A stretch of DNA of 64,000 nt, taken from NCBI RefSeq assembly GCF_002210295.1, contig NZ_MWQH01000001.1, forward strand, positions 434,001-498,000, in the 5' to 3' direction. The first letter of the stretch is position 1, and every line of letters begins with the position of its first letter. Under the pieces are notes generated by a model. The model was not told where the DNA came from. It did not search any database and saw only the letters and a list, made by a program, of their open reading frames with translations. Source of the stretch: Fibrobacter sp. UWB5. Lineage in GTDB: Bacteria; Fibrobacterota; Fibrobacteria; Fibrobacterales; Fibrobacteraceae. The position numbers were made by a program, and so were the translations under genes. This document shows positions 31,084 through 43,725 of the stretch, piece after piece.

Positions 31084-33729
31084 ATGCCTACTATGACTTC
31101 TGCGCAGGTGCGCGAATCTTTCATCAAGTTCTTTGAATCCAAGGGCCACCTCTTTGTGCGTTCTTCGCCGGTGGTTCCGCATGACGACCCGACGCTCATG
31201 TTCACGAACGCGGGCATGAACCAGTTCAAGGCTATCTTCCTGGGCGACAATCCGAAGGGTTGGAAGCGCGCATGCAACAGTCAGAAGTGCCTCCGCGTGT
31301 CCGGTAAGCACAACGACCTCGACGTGGTGGGCCGCGACAACTACCACCACACCTTCTTCGAGATGCTCGGCAACTGGAGCTTTGGCGACTACTACAAGAA
31401 AGAAGCTATTTCTTGGGCTTGGGAACTCTTGACCGAAGTGTGGAAGCTCCCGAAGGAACGCCTGTTCGCGACCGTGTACCAGGACGATGACGAAGCCTGG
31501 CAGATTTGGAAGGACGTGTCCGGTCTTCCGGATGATCGCATCATGCGTTTTGACGCTCACTCCAACTTCTGGGAAATGGGCGACACCGGTCCCTGCGGCC
31601 CCTGCTCCGAAATCCACTACGACCGCGGCGACCTCGCTACGCAGGCCGAAACGTTCAAGGACCCGATCAAGGGCGTGAACGGCGAAAACGACCGCTATAT
31701 TGAAATTTGGAATAACGTGTTCATGCAATACGAACGCGTGAGCGATGGCTCCCTGATTCCGCTGAAGGCCAAGAACGTCGATACCGGTATGGGTTTCGAA
31801 CGTATCTGCGCTATTCTTCAGGGCAAGACCAGCAACTACGACACTGACGTGTTCACCCCGATCATCGCTAAGATCGCTGAACTCTCTGGCGTTCCATACA
31901 ACGATGGCGAAGCCGGCACCCCGCACCGCGTGATTGCTGACCACATCCGCGCCATTTCTTTTGCTATTGCTGACGGCGCACTTCCCTCTAACGAAGGTCG
32001 TGGCTACGTGCTCCGCCGCATTCTCCGCCGCGCCAGCCGCTTTGCTCGCCTGCTTGGCCAGAAGAAGCCGTTCATTTGCCAGCTCGTTCAGGTGCTCGCC
32101 GACACGATGGGTGACGCCTTCCCGGAAATCCGCGAACGCAAGGAATTCGTTGCTAGCGTCATCAAGAGCGAAGAAGAAAGCTTTATCCGCACGCTGGACG
32201 CCGGCCTCGAACGCTTCGCCGCTATCTCTGCCGAACTCAAGAAGGGCGACAAGATTCCGGGTGACAAGGTGTTCTTGCTCTATGATACCTATGGATTCCC
32301 GCCGGACCTCACGGGCATTCTCGCCGAAGAAAAGGGCCTCCTCATCGATGAAGAAGGCTACGAGAAGTGCATGGAAGAACAGAAGGCCCGCGCCCGCGCC
32401 AACATGAAGCAGGGCATCAACACCATGGGTACCGAAGGCTGGACGCAGTACAGCGAAGAAAGCACCAAGTTCGTGGGCTATGAACTTTCCGCTTGCGAAA
32501 CGAAGGTTGTCCGCTGGCGTGAAGACAAGGGCGTGCTCAGCATCGTGCTTGAAACTTCTCCGTTCTATGCCGAAATGGGTGGCCAGGTCGGCGATAAGGG
32601 TACGCTCGTTTCTGGCGACCTCGAAATTGACGTGTTCGACACCGTGAAGGTGAACGACACTGCCCTCTGCCGTGGTAAGGTGAAGAAGGGTACGGCAAAC
32701 GAAGAAACGATGGGTGCTGTGTTCATGGCAACTGTCGATAACGACCGCCGTAACGACATCCGCAAGAACCACTCCGCCACTCACTTGCTGCAGGCCGCTC
32801 TCCGTCAGGTGCTCGGCACTCACGTGCAACAGCAGGGTAGCTTCGTTTCGAACGAACTTCTCCGCTTCGATTTCAGCCACTTCAACGCAATGACTGCCGA
32901 AGAAATTCAGAAGGTCGAAGACATCGTGAACGCGAAGGTCATGGAATGCCTGCCGGTCAACACTCAGGTGATGGGTGTGGATGAAGCTAAGGCTAGCGGT
33001 GCCATGGCACTGTTCGGCGAAAAGTATGGCGACGAAGTCCGCGTCGTGAAGATGGGCTGCGCAAACGAAGAATTCTCCAAGGAACTCTGCGGTGGCTTGC
33101 ACGTGCAGAACACCGGTAACATCGGCCTCGTGAAGATTATCAGCGAATCCAGCGTATCCGCTGGCGTGCGCCGTATCGAAGCTGTCTCTGGCCGTGGCGC
33201 TCTCTCTCTGCTCCGCGCCGGTACGCAGATTCTTACGGCTCTCCGCGAACAGCTCCGCTGCAAGGATGCCGAAGTTCTCGACCGCATTCAGCAGAGCTTC
33301 GCCAAGACGCAGAACCTCGAAAAGAGTCTGCAGTCCGTGAAGCTGGAACTTGCGACCCTTGCCGCTGCCGAACTCTTGAACGGCGGCATCAACGTGGCAG
33401 GCGTGAACCTCTACGTTCGTGAACTCTCGATTCCGGATGAAAAGTACAAGAACTTGCTGGACGGCGTTCAGAACAAGCTCGACACCGATAGCGTCGCCGT
33501 GATTGCCAATAAGGATAATGGTTCTGGCAGTATCGCCGTGTTGGTCGGCAAGGACGTGCAGGCCAAGGGCATCAAGGCCGGTGACCTCGTCAAAGACCTC
33601 GCCGCTGCTTGCGGTGGCCGCGGCGGTGGACGTCCGGACCGCGCTCAGGCCGGTACCAAGGAAGTCGACAAGATTGCCGGTGCTATCGCCAACGCCAACA
33701 ACTGGATTAGAGCGAAGCTGGGTGCGTAA
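31084..33729 (+). CDS. alaS: Alanyl-tRNA synthetase
   Basis: An 881-residue enzyme of full length. Class II motifs begin at RESFIKFFESKGHLFVRSSP and DDPTLMFTNAGMNQFK. The editing domain has HSATHLLQAALRQVLG near 562 and the zinc/editing CGGLHVQNTG near 668. The C-terminal DHHA1 domain ends in GGGRPDRAQAGTKE. The ATG follows AAAAGGGACA. It is monocistronic and closed by a strong terminator at 33753. Codon use is GC-rich and typical of highly expressed genes here. Confidence 0.97.
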   Translation: MPTMTSAQVRESFIKFFESKGHLFVRSSPVVPHDDPTLMFTNAGMNQFKAIFLGDNPKGWKRACNSQKCLRVSGKHNDLDVVGRDNYHHTFFEMLGNWSFGDYYKKEAISWAWELLTEVWKLPKERLFATVYQDDDEAWQIWKDVSGLPDDRIMRFDAHSNFWEMGDTGPCGPCSEIHYDRGDLATQAETFKDPIKGVNGENDRYIEIWNNVFMQYERVSDGSLIPLKAKNVDTGMGFERICAILQGKTSNYDTDVFTPIIAKIAELSGVPYNDGEAGTPHRVIADHIRAISFAIADGALPSNEGRGYVLRRILRRASRFARLLGQKKPFICQLVQVLADTMGDAFPEIRERKEFVASVIKSEEESFIRTLDAGLERFAAISAELKKGDKIPGDKVFLLYDTYGFPPDLTGILAEEKGLLIDEEGYEKCMEEQKARARANMKQGINTMGTEGWTQYSEESTKFVGYELSACETKVVRWREDKGVLSIVLETSPFYAEMGGQVGDKGTLVSGDLEIDVFDTVKVNDTALCRGKVKKGTANEETMGAVFMATVDNDRRNDIRKNHSATHLLQAALRQVLGTHVQQQGSFVSNELLRFDFSHFNAMTAEEIQKVEDIVNAKVMECLPVNTQVMGVDEAKASGAMALFGEKYGDEVRVVKMGCANEEFSKELCGGLHVQNTGNIGLVKIISESSVSAGVRRIEAVSGRGALSLLRAGTQILTALREQLRCKDAEVLDRIQQSFAKTQNLEKSLQSVKLELATLAAAELLNGGINVAGVNLYVRELSIPDEKYKNLLDGVQNKLDTDSVAVIANKDNGSGSIAVLVGKDVQAKGIKAGDLVKDLAAACGGRGGGRPDRAQAGTKEVDKIAGAIANANNWIRAKLGA

Positions 33730-33752
33730 ATAACGCGCAGCATCACCATTTC

Positions 33753-33790
33753 AAAAGGCGTTCCTCGCATTAGTGCGGGGCGCCTTTTTT
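33753..33790 (+). terminator. alaS terminator, also module 1 of a mosaic repeat
   Basis: The stem AAAAGGCG...CGCCTTTT with inner CGCATTAGTGCG is followed by T6. The same CCCCGCATTAGTGCGGGG block recurs at 35486-35508. Confidence 0.8.
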
Positions 33791-33822
33791 GATAAACTCC
33801 TTTCGCAGTTAAAGCACTGGAA
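33789..33822. repeat. Mosaic repeat module 2, copy 1
   Basis: TTGATAAACTCCTTTCGCAGT...CACTGGA follows the alaS terminator. It recurs at 35438-35470, there upstream of the terminator-like module instead of downstream. Confidence 0.55.
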
Positions 33823-33877
33823 GATTTAGTTTTTTTTCTAGATTGTTTCCTTAGCATTCATTTTGTTAGGAGATGCG

Positions 33878-35314
33878 ATGATTGTTGACTTTTTGAACAC
33901 CGTTGACAGCGTTCTTTATTACCCGATTCTGATTATCGTTCTTGCTGCGGCGGGAATCTATTTTAGCATTCGCACACGGTTCGTGCAAATTAGGCTTTTC
34001 GTGGAGGCGGTCTGCACGCTGATTGAAAAACCGCACGAAGCGGGTGGCGTGTCTTCGCTGCAGGCACTCTTGGTGTCGACGGCGTCGCGCGTGGGCACAG
34101 GCAACATTATCGGTGTTTCGACGGCAATTTGCCTCGGTGGCGCCGGTGCCGCTTTCTGGATGTGGGTGCTTGCTATTATCGGAGCGTCGTCGGCGTTTGT
34201 CGAAAGCACGCTTGCGCAGGTGTACAAGCATCGCGACCGTCGTACGAATGGCTGCTACGGTGGCCCTGCGTATTATATTGAAAGTGCACTGCATAGCCGC
34301 TGGCTGGGCATCGTGTTTGCGGTGTTCCTGATTTCTACTTACGCGTTCGGCTTCAATCTGCTATGCTCCTACAACTTGCAGTCGACTTTTGAAACTTACA
34401 GCTTCTACAATCCGTCGGTCACGCCATGGATTATCGGCGTAATCCTTGCGGTGTTGGTGGGCTTTTGCCTGTTCGGCGGTGGCAAGCGCATCGTAAAGAC
34501 GACGGGAATCCTTGTCCCGGTCATGGGACTTTTCTATGTGATTCTTGCGGCCATCATGCTGATTGCGCATTTCAACTTGATTCCCTCTGTGATTGTTGCG
34601 ATTATGCAAGATGCGTTCGATTTTCAGGCGATTGGCGGAGGCATCGCTGGCTCTTGCCTGATGTATGGAATCAAGCGCGGCCTTTATTCTAACGAGGCGG
34701 GCGTCGGTTCTGCCCCGAACGCGGCTGCGGCGGCTCACGTTTCGCACCCGGTAAAGCAGGGCCTTGCGCAGATGCTTTCCGTTTACATCGATACGCTTTT
34801 CCTTTGCACGGCCACGGCCCTGATGTGCCTTGTTTCTGGCGTTCCGGGAACGGCCGAGAATGCGGGCGCCATGTATGTGCAACAGGCTGTCTCGACGACG
34901 TTCGGTACGGTGGGTTCGGTGTTCATTACGGTGTCGATGACGCTGTTCGCCTTCACAACCCTTTTAGGTAACCTTTACTACGTGCATAACGCGATTGCCT
35001 ACATCAACAAGAAAAAGATGCCCGGCAAGGCCACGATGGCGGTGATCCATGTTTTGTGCAGTCTGGTGGTGCTCTTTGGCGCGGTTACTCCGATGGATGC
35101 CTGTTGGGCACTCGCTGACATTACCATGGGTGGCATGGCGCTCATCAACTTGCCCGCGTGCGTTATTCTGGGCGGGGTTGCCATCAAGGCGCTTCGCGAT
35201 TACGAATTCCAACGCAAACAAGGTCGCAATCCGGCTTTTATCGCAAGGCATATCGGCTTAGATGCTGAAAAGCTCGATTACTGGCACCATAAGGAAAGGG
35301 ACGAAAGGGAATAA
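33878..35314 (+). CDS. Sodium/alanine symporter (AGCS family)
   Basis: A 478-residue polytopic membrane protein importing alanine or glycine with Na+. AGCS signatures are ALLVSTASRVGTGNIIGVSTAI near 60, the GPAYYIE segment near 129 and RGLYSNEAGVGSAPNAAAAA near 266. About eleven hydrophobic segments are visible. ATG 33878 has GGAG five bases upstream. It directly follows alaS on the same strand, but a terminator lies between, so the alanine link is suggestive only. A terminator follows at 35342. Confidence 0.93.
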   Translation: MIVDFLNTVDSVLYYPILIIVLAAAGIYFSIRTRFVQIRLFVEAVCTLIEKPHEAGGVSSLQALLVSTASRVGTGNIIGVSTAICLGGAGAAFWMWVLAIIGASSAFVESTLAQVYKHRDRRTNGCYGGPAYYIESALHSRWLGIVFAVFLISTYAFGFNLLCSYNLQSTFETYSFYNPSVTPWIIGVILAVLVGFCLFGGGKRIVKTTGILVPVMGLFYVILAAIMLIAHFNLIPSVIVAIMQDAFDFQAIGGGIAGSCLMYGIKRGLYSNEAGVGSAPNAAAAAHVSHPVKQGLAQMLSVYIDTLFLCTATALMCLVSGVPGTAENAGAMYVQQAVSTTFGTVGSVFITVSMTLFAFTTLLGNLYYVHNAIAYINKKKMPGKATMAVIHVLCSLVVLFGAVTPMDACWALADITMGGMALINLPACVILGGVAIKALRDYEFQRKQGRNPAFIARHIGLDAEKLDYWHHKERDERE

Positions 35315-35341
35315 TCGAATTCTAAGTCATGAAATTAAAAG

Positions 35342-35370
35342 GGCTGCGAAATGAATCGCAGCCTTTTTTT
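35342..35370 (+). terminator. Terminator after the alanine symporter gene
   Basis: The stem GGCTGCG / CGCAGCC with an 8-base loop is followed by seven T. Confidence 0.85.
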
Positions 35371-35437
35371 CTTGATTTTCTGCTTTCGCATATGCCTAAT
35401 CCCGAAAATACCCCTGATGCGGAACGCCGAGCGTTCT

Positions 35438-35508
35438 TTGATAAACACCTTTCGCAACTCAAACACTGGAAACAAGTGTAAAAAAGGCGCTCCCCGCATT
35501 AGTGCGGG
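35438..35508. repeat. Mosaic repeat, copy 2 (modules in reversed order)
   Basis: TTGATAAACACCTTTCGCAACT...CACTGGA (35438-35470) is followed by AAAAAGGCGCTCCCC...GCGGGG (35480-35508). Both modules occur after alaS, but there in the opposite order. Confidence 0.55.
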
Positions 35509-35544
35509 GGGGGGACTTTTTACTTTCATCCCTGCTTTTTTGTC

Positions 35545-35564
35545 ATGCCCGCGTAGGCGGGCAT
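35545..35564. repeat. GTCATGCCCGC hairpin repeat
   Basis: ATGCCCGCGTAGGCGGGCAT is a perfect hairpin preceded by GTC. It belongs to the same family as the copies at 41904 (inside the hsdS cassette) and 52359. Confidence 0.6.
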
Positions 35565-35607
35565 TTCCTGTTTTTAGAAAATAAGTTATTTTAGGGTTTA
35601 GAAATTC

Positions 35608-38430
35608 ATGAGTGAATTAAAGCCCGAAGAAGAAGCACGCGTATTGATAGATGAAAAGCTCGCCACTGCCGGTTGGGCCGTTGTTTCGCGTTCTGAGTAT
35701 TCAGAAAAACAAAATGCGCAAGCCGTCATGGAAGCTATCACAATAGGGAAAAAAGAAGCCGATTACATTTTATTCTTGGATGGCAAAGCAATCGGCGTAT
35801 TGGAAGCAAAACGCGCAGAAAATAATTTAGGAACTCAGGTAGCAGATCAAGTTGCTGGTTATTCAATCGGGCTTCCATCTTGGTGTCAAACTTGGTCTAC
35901 GCCTCTACCATTCCTTTTCATGAGCAATGGAGACAAACTGCTGTTCTGCGACCGAAGGGATTTTGCTGCTGGCGAACCACTAGAGTTTGTTGAACTCAAA
36001 AAGATGTTCACGCCGAAAGAGCTTGCGACCCGTGCGGAACTTAAATCTGAATTTGCAAAAATGCCTGCAGTCCCCGCAGTGCAGACGAAGGCCAAAGCAG
36101 GTTTGCGCCAATGCCAGTACGATGCAATTTGCAACTTGGAACTGAGCTTTAAGCATGGCAAGAAAAAGGCTTTGATTGTTCTTGCAACGGGTGCTGGTAA
36201 AACATTTACCGCATGCACAGCGGCGTATCGTCTGCTCAATTATACCCCGGCTAAAAAAGTCTTGTTCCTGGTGGACCGCAACAACCTTGGCAAGCAGGCC
36301 GAAGGTGAGTTCGGGATGTATAAACTTACGGAAACGGGAATTCCGTTTAGCGACGAGTATGTCGTTCAGCGTCTTCACAACGTGAAGGATATCGAAAAGT
36401 CCCATGTGGTGATATCTACCATTCAGCGTCTTTATGCTGTTTTGACCGGGCAAACTTTTGTTGATACCGACGATGACGAATCAGAACTTGATGGCGACTC
36501 AACGAACGATCAGTCCTCCGTAAGTATTGAACTTCCGCAAGATTTGAAGGTTGCAAGAGATGCCTTTGATTTGATTATTGTGGATGAATGCCACCGTTCC
36601 ATTTATGGTAAATGGAAACAGGTGCTCGATTATTTCAATACGGCTCGTGTTGTTGGATTGACTGCGACTCCGACCGAAGAGGCTTACGCGTTCTTCAACA
36701 AGAATACGGTGGTGGAGTACACCCTCGAAGATTCTATCCGCGATGGCGTGAACGTACCCCCGCGCGTATTCCGAATCAAGACCCTAGTCAGTTCGCAGGG
36801 CGGGACAATCGGTCAAGGCGAACACGTAGAGCGCATTACGCTCTTGGATGGCTCCAAGCAAAAGAAAATTCAGAAAGAGGACCAAAAGTACGAAAGTACC
36901 GAATTAGACCGCAGTGTCGTGAACCCGGCACAGATTAGGCTCGTAGTTGACTCCTTTAAGCAAGCCATTTATTCGTCGCTTTACCCGGAACGTTTGAGCG
37001 ATGACCCTGTCCGCAATTGGAAATATATTCCCAAGACGCTTTTCTTTGCAAAGACCGACAGCCACGCTGACAACATCATTGAGGCCATCAAACAGTCCTT
37101 TGCCGTTGAATTTGAAAAGGTGGGGCTCAAGCTTCCCGAAAAGTTCGTGCAGAAGATTACTTGTAAAGCAGGAAATTCCAATCAGCTGATTTCCGATTTC
37201 AGGAACGAGAAGGAATTTCGCATTGCGGTGACGGTGACGCTTGTGGCGACCGGTACAGATGTGAAACCTTTGGAAGTCCTAGTGTTCATGCGCGATATCA
37301 ATTCCGCCGTACTTTACACGCAGATGAAGGGTCGCGGTTGCCGAACGATGGACGATGACAAGTTCCAGCTTGCAACTCCGAACGGAACGAGCAAGGACTG
37401 TTTTTACTTAGTCGATGCTGTTGGCGTTACCGAACACGAAATGAAGCTTCCGGGTGCGACTAGCGATGCGGAATTTCACAAGACCTTGGGACTCGAAAGA
37501 TTGATGGAACGCCTGGCCCATGGCGAAGTTCCTGATGAACACTTGAATTTGTTTGCGGGTTATCTCTCGAAAATAAACAACAAGGCGGAGCAGGAAGATT
37601 TGAGCGAAGTTAACAAGTTGCTGGCTCCAACATCCCTGTATTTCTTTGTAAGTCGAATTTATGATGCCCTCACAGGTAAGAACGAATTCTCGACGCATCC
37701 TTTACCGGAATACAAGGACATCAACGACGCTAATATTGAGCGCAGAGAATTGATTTCTGCTGTCATCAACAATGTCAAGGTTCGCAAAATTCTTCTTGAA
37801 ATCAATCGTGGCTTTATCAAGATTCAGCATGAAGGCACTGATAGTCTAGTTTACTCCGGTTTCAGCATTGATGAATCTAAAAAGTATGCGGAAATCTTTA
37901 AGGATTTTATTGAGCAGAATCGTGATGAAGTGGAAGCTCTGCGCATTATCTACAACAGCGAAGATGTTGCCATTACCTACGAAATGCTCTCGGATTTGAA
38001 GCGCAAACTCGAAAAGTTTAACCCGATGCTGAACGAGAAGAATCTTTGGACTTGCTATAAGACATTGTCCGTGAATAAAGTGGGTAAGGCCGGAAAAGTA
38101 AAGGACCTAGAAAAGGACGAAGTTGGCCTTTTGACGAACCTTATACAGTTGGTGCGTTACGCTTTGGGGCAAAAAGAGTCGCTTTATTCATTGCAAAGCA
38201 CTTCTGCCAGCCTTTTTGAATTATATTGCGGTCAAAATCAACGCGTGTTAAACGAAGATCAAAAGCAAGTGCTTAAGAGGATTGCTCAATATGTTGTGCA
38301 GAACGGTTGCGTCTCGGTGCCAATCCTGATGCAGTATGAGAAACCTCTATTCTTACAGGCGGCAAAACTCTTCGGCCCGCAAAATGTTAATACCGAAATC
38401 CAGAACCTGACAAAGTTCATGTTCCAGTAA
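35608..38430 (+). CDS. hsdR: Type I restriction enzyme, restriction subunit HsdR
   Basis: A protein of 940 residues. An N-terminal PD-(D/E)xK nuclease (ADYILFLDG...GVLEAKR, about 50-72) is followed by a SF2 translocase: Walker A LATGAGKTFT near 192, DECH box VDECHRS near 325, GLTATP near 352 and the C-terminal helicase motif VTVTLVATGTDVKPLE near 540. The last 250 residues are the HsdR C-terminal assembly region. It cuts DNA away from the recognition site when HsdM/HsdS meet unmethylated sites. hsdM follows after 6 bp. Confidence 0.96.
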   Translation: MSELKPEEEARVLIDEKLATAGWAVVSRSEYSEKQNAQAVMEAITIGKKEADYILFLDGKAIGVLEAKRAENNLGTQVADQVAGYSIGLPSWCQTWSTPLPFLFMSNGDKLLFCDRRDFAAGEPLEFVELKKMFTPKELATRAELKSEFAKMPAVPAVQTKAKAGLRQCQYDAICNLELSFKHGKKKALIVLATGAGKTFTACTAAYRLLNYTPAKKVLFLVDRNNLGKQAEGEFGMYKLTETGIPFSDEYVVQRLHNVKDIEKSHVVISTIQRLYAVLTGQTFVDTDDDESELDGDSTNDQSSVSIELPQDLKVARDAFDLIIVDECHRSIYGKWKQVLDYFNTARVVGLTATPTEEAYAFFNKNTVVEYTLEDSIRDGVNVPPRVFRIKTLVSSQGGTIGQGEHVERITLLDGSKQKKIQKEDQKYESTELDRSVVNPAQIRLVVDSFKQAIYSSLYPERLSDDPVRNWKYIPKTLFFAKTDSHADNIIEAIKQSFAVEFEKVGLKLPEKFVQKITCKAGNSNQLISDFRNEKEFRIAVTVTLVATGTDVKPLEVLVFMRDINSAVLYTQMKGRGCRTMDDDKFQLATPNGTSKDCFYLVDAVGVTEHEMKLPGATSDAEFHKTLGLERLMERLAHGEVPDEHLNLFAGYLSKINNKAEQEDLSEVNKLLAPTSLYFFVSRIYDALTGKNEFSTHPLPEYKDINDANIERRELISAVINNVKVRKILLEINRGFIKIQHEGTDSLVYSGFSIDESKKYAEIFKDFIEQNRDEVEALRIIYNSEDVAITYEMLSDLKRKLEKFNPMLNEKNLWTCYKTLSVNKVGKAGKVKDLEKDEVGLLTNLIQLVRYALGQKESLYSLQSTSASLFELYCGQNQRVLNEDQKQVLKRIAQYVVQNGCVSVPILMQYEKPLFLQAAKLFGPQNVNTEIQNLTKFMFQ

Positions 38431-41381
<2,951 letters not shown>

Positions 41382-41903
41382 CGCAGAAAACAGTTCTTCA
41401 ATCTTTGTTACAATGCGAGATTGCTCAGCTAGCGGAGGAAGTGGGATAGTGAAATCAATAAGGTTTTGTGAACTTATTGAAGGTGAATTATCGCCTTTCA
41501 TAAATTGATTTAAACCATCAACAACATAATTGCTAGTCAATAGGAAAAAACAAAAGTCAGAATTGACAATGATGGGCGAACAAACAAAGAATCCTGTTGA
41601 TGCAATACAATCATTTTCGGTAACTTTTGCAATATTACGAAGATATGGACGCACTAAAGAAAATAGTATGTCACCTTTTTTAGTAAATCGTGAAGCTCTG
41701 CTAGGTGCATTTTTTGATTCAATCATTTTTGGTGCTTTAATTCTGCAAGTGGAATTATCTATTGCATCGATATCGATATATTTAAAAAATGCTCCTTTAG
41801 GAGTTGTTGATTGCATTGGAGCAAGAATATCCCCCAATCTGCACCAAATCCAATTCTCAGGTATATCAAACGGAATTTCATCTTTGCTTATTGGAGCAAG
41901 GAG

Positions 41904-41923
41904 ATTCCCGCCTTCGCGGGAAT
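41904..41923. repeat. GTCATTCCCGC hairpin repeat inside the hsdS cassette
   Basis: ATTCCCGCCTTCGCGGGAAT is a perfect hairpin followed by GAC. In the minus frame it is read as RHSREGGN, the familiar translation of such repeats. Related copies are at 35545 and 52359. Confidence 0.65.
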
Positions 41924-41981
41924 GACGTTTGTAGTTAGAATCTCTCTCGTCTTTCGTCTCTCGTCTTTCGTCTAAACCCAT

Positions 41982-42001
41982 CTTCTCATAATGGGGGTTA
42001 T
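41982..42001 (-). repeat. hsdS inversion site, right copy (20-bp inverted repeat)
   Basis: The minus-strand sequence ATAACCCCCATTATGAGAAG is identical to 40792-40811, in the HNPHYEK codons of the silent cassette. The two copies delimit a segment of about 1.2 kb. Confidence 0.85.
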
Positions 42002-42038
42002 GTCTTACAATTTTTTTTTCAAAAAAATTCCAAACCTC

Positions 42039-42066
42039 TTGACAAATTTTTAAAATAGTGTATATT
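42039..42066 (+). promoter_or_regulatory. Strong promoter TTGACA-N16-TATATT
   Basis: TTGACA (42039-42044) and TATATT (42061-42066) are spaced 16 bp apart, 49 bp before the DUF234 ATPase start. It overlaps nothing of the silent hsdS coding part, and it reads away from the cassette. Confidence 0.75.
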
Positions 42067-42114
42067 TGTGCAGTAGTCCGTTTTTTATAGCGTGTAAACG
42101 GAGTGAGGTAGTAT

Positions 42115-43707
42115 ATGAGCAAGCAGAATGTGTCGACTTTTACCGCATCAAAATCAGCCGGCAAACTCTATTTTTCCCTAATTTTTAGTATCAAAATGCC
42201 GCAAATTTGCTCAATTTGCGAAAAAAGTGCTTATTACATGGCGGAAAGTGGGGTGAAAGGTGCACTTTCCGCAGTGCAATCGGGCATTTTTGGCGAAATT
42301 CGCTCAATTATCGGGCGTCATGAGGAGAAAAAAGTTCTCCAAAGGTGTGTGGATAGTGAAAGAGCTGAGTTTGTCGCGATATATGGTCGCAGGAGAATCG
42401 GCAAGACTTTTCTGGTAAAGCAGTTCTTTGAAAGCTCGTTTGATTTTTATACGACTGGAGTCTATCAGGTCTCTCGTTCTGAACAATTGAAAAATTGGCA
42501 AAAGCAATTACTGAAATACAGTAAACAGAGAAGGAACACGCCTAAAGATTGGTTTGAGGCTTTTGATCAGCTTCAAGAGTATCTGCAATCCTTAAAAAAG
42601 GAACGGTTTGTCGTTTTTATTGATGAATTGCCTTGGCTCGATACACCCAAATCGAATTTCCTAAAGGCTCTTGAAATGTTTTGGAACAGCTGGGGTTCTG
42701 ATTGCAATCGACTAAAGCTGATTGTTTGTGGCAGCGCCACAACCTGGATGATTAATAAACTGCTAGGTGATAAGGGCGGTTTGCACAATCGTGTGACAAT
42801 GCCGATTTGCCTTTCTCCGTTCACCTTGCACGAAACAAGTCAATACTTGACTTATATGGGCTTTGACTGGTCCGATATGGAAGTTATCGAGACTTACATG
42901 GTATTGGGTGGAGTTCCTTATTATTTGTCTCTGTTGGGCCCCTCTTTAAGTTTGCGGCAAAATATAGACAACCTGTTTTTTAAGCGTAACGCGGTGTTAA
43001 AAACGGAATATGACTTCCTTTTTAACTCGCTTTATAGCGAGGCACAAGCATACAAGAAAGTTGTGGAACTTTTATCGTCAAAAATGATTGGCATGACTCG
43101 TAGCGAGATGATGTCGAATCTTAAACTTTTGGACAATGGTTTTTTCTCGATAGTTCTTGATAACTTGGAAAAATGCGATTTTATTCGGCATTATCAATCT
43201 TTCGGAAAAAGAAAAAACGAAGCGTTATACCAGCTGACGGACATGTTCACACTGTTCTTTGTGCGGTTTGTCAAGAATTATAACGGCATGGATGAAAATG
43301 CCTGGAGTCATTTGCCCGATGGCAAACGCAATGCTTGGCTAGGTTACGCTTATGAACAGGTTTGCATACACCATATAAACCAAATAAAAAAAACTTTGGG
43401 CATATCAGGGATTGCAAGTGATGTTTGCTCATGGACTAAAAAAGGAGAGAACGGCGCACAGATAGATTTGGTTATTGATCGGAGCGATAGGGTGATTGAC
43501 TTATGCGAAATCAAGTATTGCGATCGACCGTTTGAAATCAAAAAAGATTATGCAGATTGGCTTAAAGAACGACGTGATATTTTTAGAGAGAATGTGCGAA
43601 CGAACAAGACTTTGCACCTGACCATGATTACCCCCTTTGGATTGGCTAAAGGGAAATATGAATCCTGTGTTCAAGGATGTGTGACGGCAGCAGACCTTTT
43701 TCAATAA
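42115..43707 (+). CDS. Orphan AAA ATPase with DUF234 nuclease-like domain
   Basis: A 530-residue protein of the archaeal-type ATPase family. Walker A YGRRRIGKTFLVK near 90 and Walker B RFVVFIDELPWL near 160 are followed by the CGSATTWM sensor. A winged-helix region follows at about 310-380. The C-terminal DUF234 (about 420-510) has AQIDLVIDRSD...IDLCEIKY, the PD-(D/E)xK-type D...ExK signature. Such genes are widespread in accessory regions and their role is unclear. ATG 42115 follows GAGTGAGG. The first 60 residues contain no domain; a start further in is possible. The recombinase gene follows after 18 bp. Confidence 0.85.
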   Translation: MSKQNVSTFTASKSAGKLYFSLIFSIKMPQICSICEKSAYYMAESGVKGALSAVQSGIFGEIRSIIGRHEEKKVLQRCVDSERAEFVAIYGRRRIGKTFLVKQFFESSFDFYTTGVYQVSRSEQLKNWQKQLLKYSKQRRNTPKDWFEAFDQLQEYLQSLKKERFVVFIDELPWLDTPKSNFLKALEMFWNSWGSDCNRLKLIVCGSATTWMINKLLGDKGGLHNRVTMPICLSPFTLHETSQYLTYMGFDWSDMEVIETYMVLGGVPYYLSLLGPSLSLRQNIDNLFFKRNAVLKTEYDFLFNSLYSEAQAYKKVVELLSSKMIGMTRSEMMSNLKLLDNGFFSIVLDNLEKCDFIRHYQSFGKRKNEALYQLTDMFTLFFVRFVKNYNGMDENAWSHLPDGKRNAWLGYAYEQVCIHHINQIKKTLGISGIASDVCSWTKKGENGAQIDLVIDRSDRVIDLCEIKYCDRPFEIKKDYADWLKERRDIFRENVRTNKTLHLTMITPFGLAKGKYESCVQGCVTAADLFQ

Positions 43708-43725
43708 GGAGAGGAGATACTTGCG

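Noticed and set aside
31018-33102. 694-codon frame antisense to alaS
   Set aside because: It is a codon-bias shadow of alaS, with no motif.
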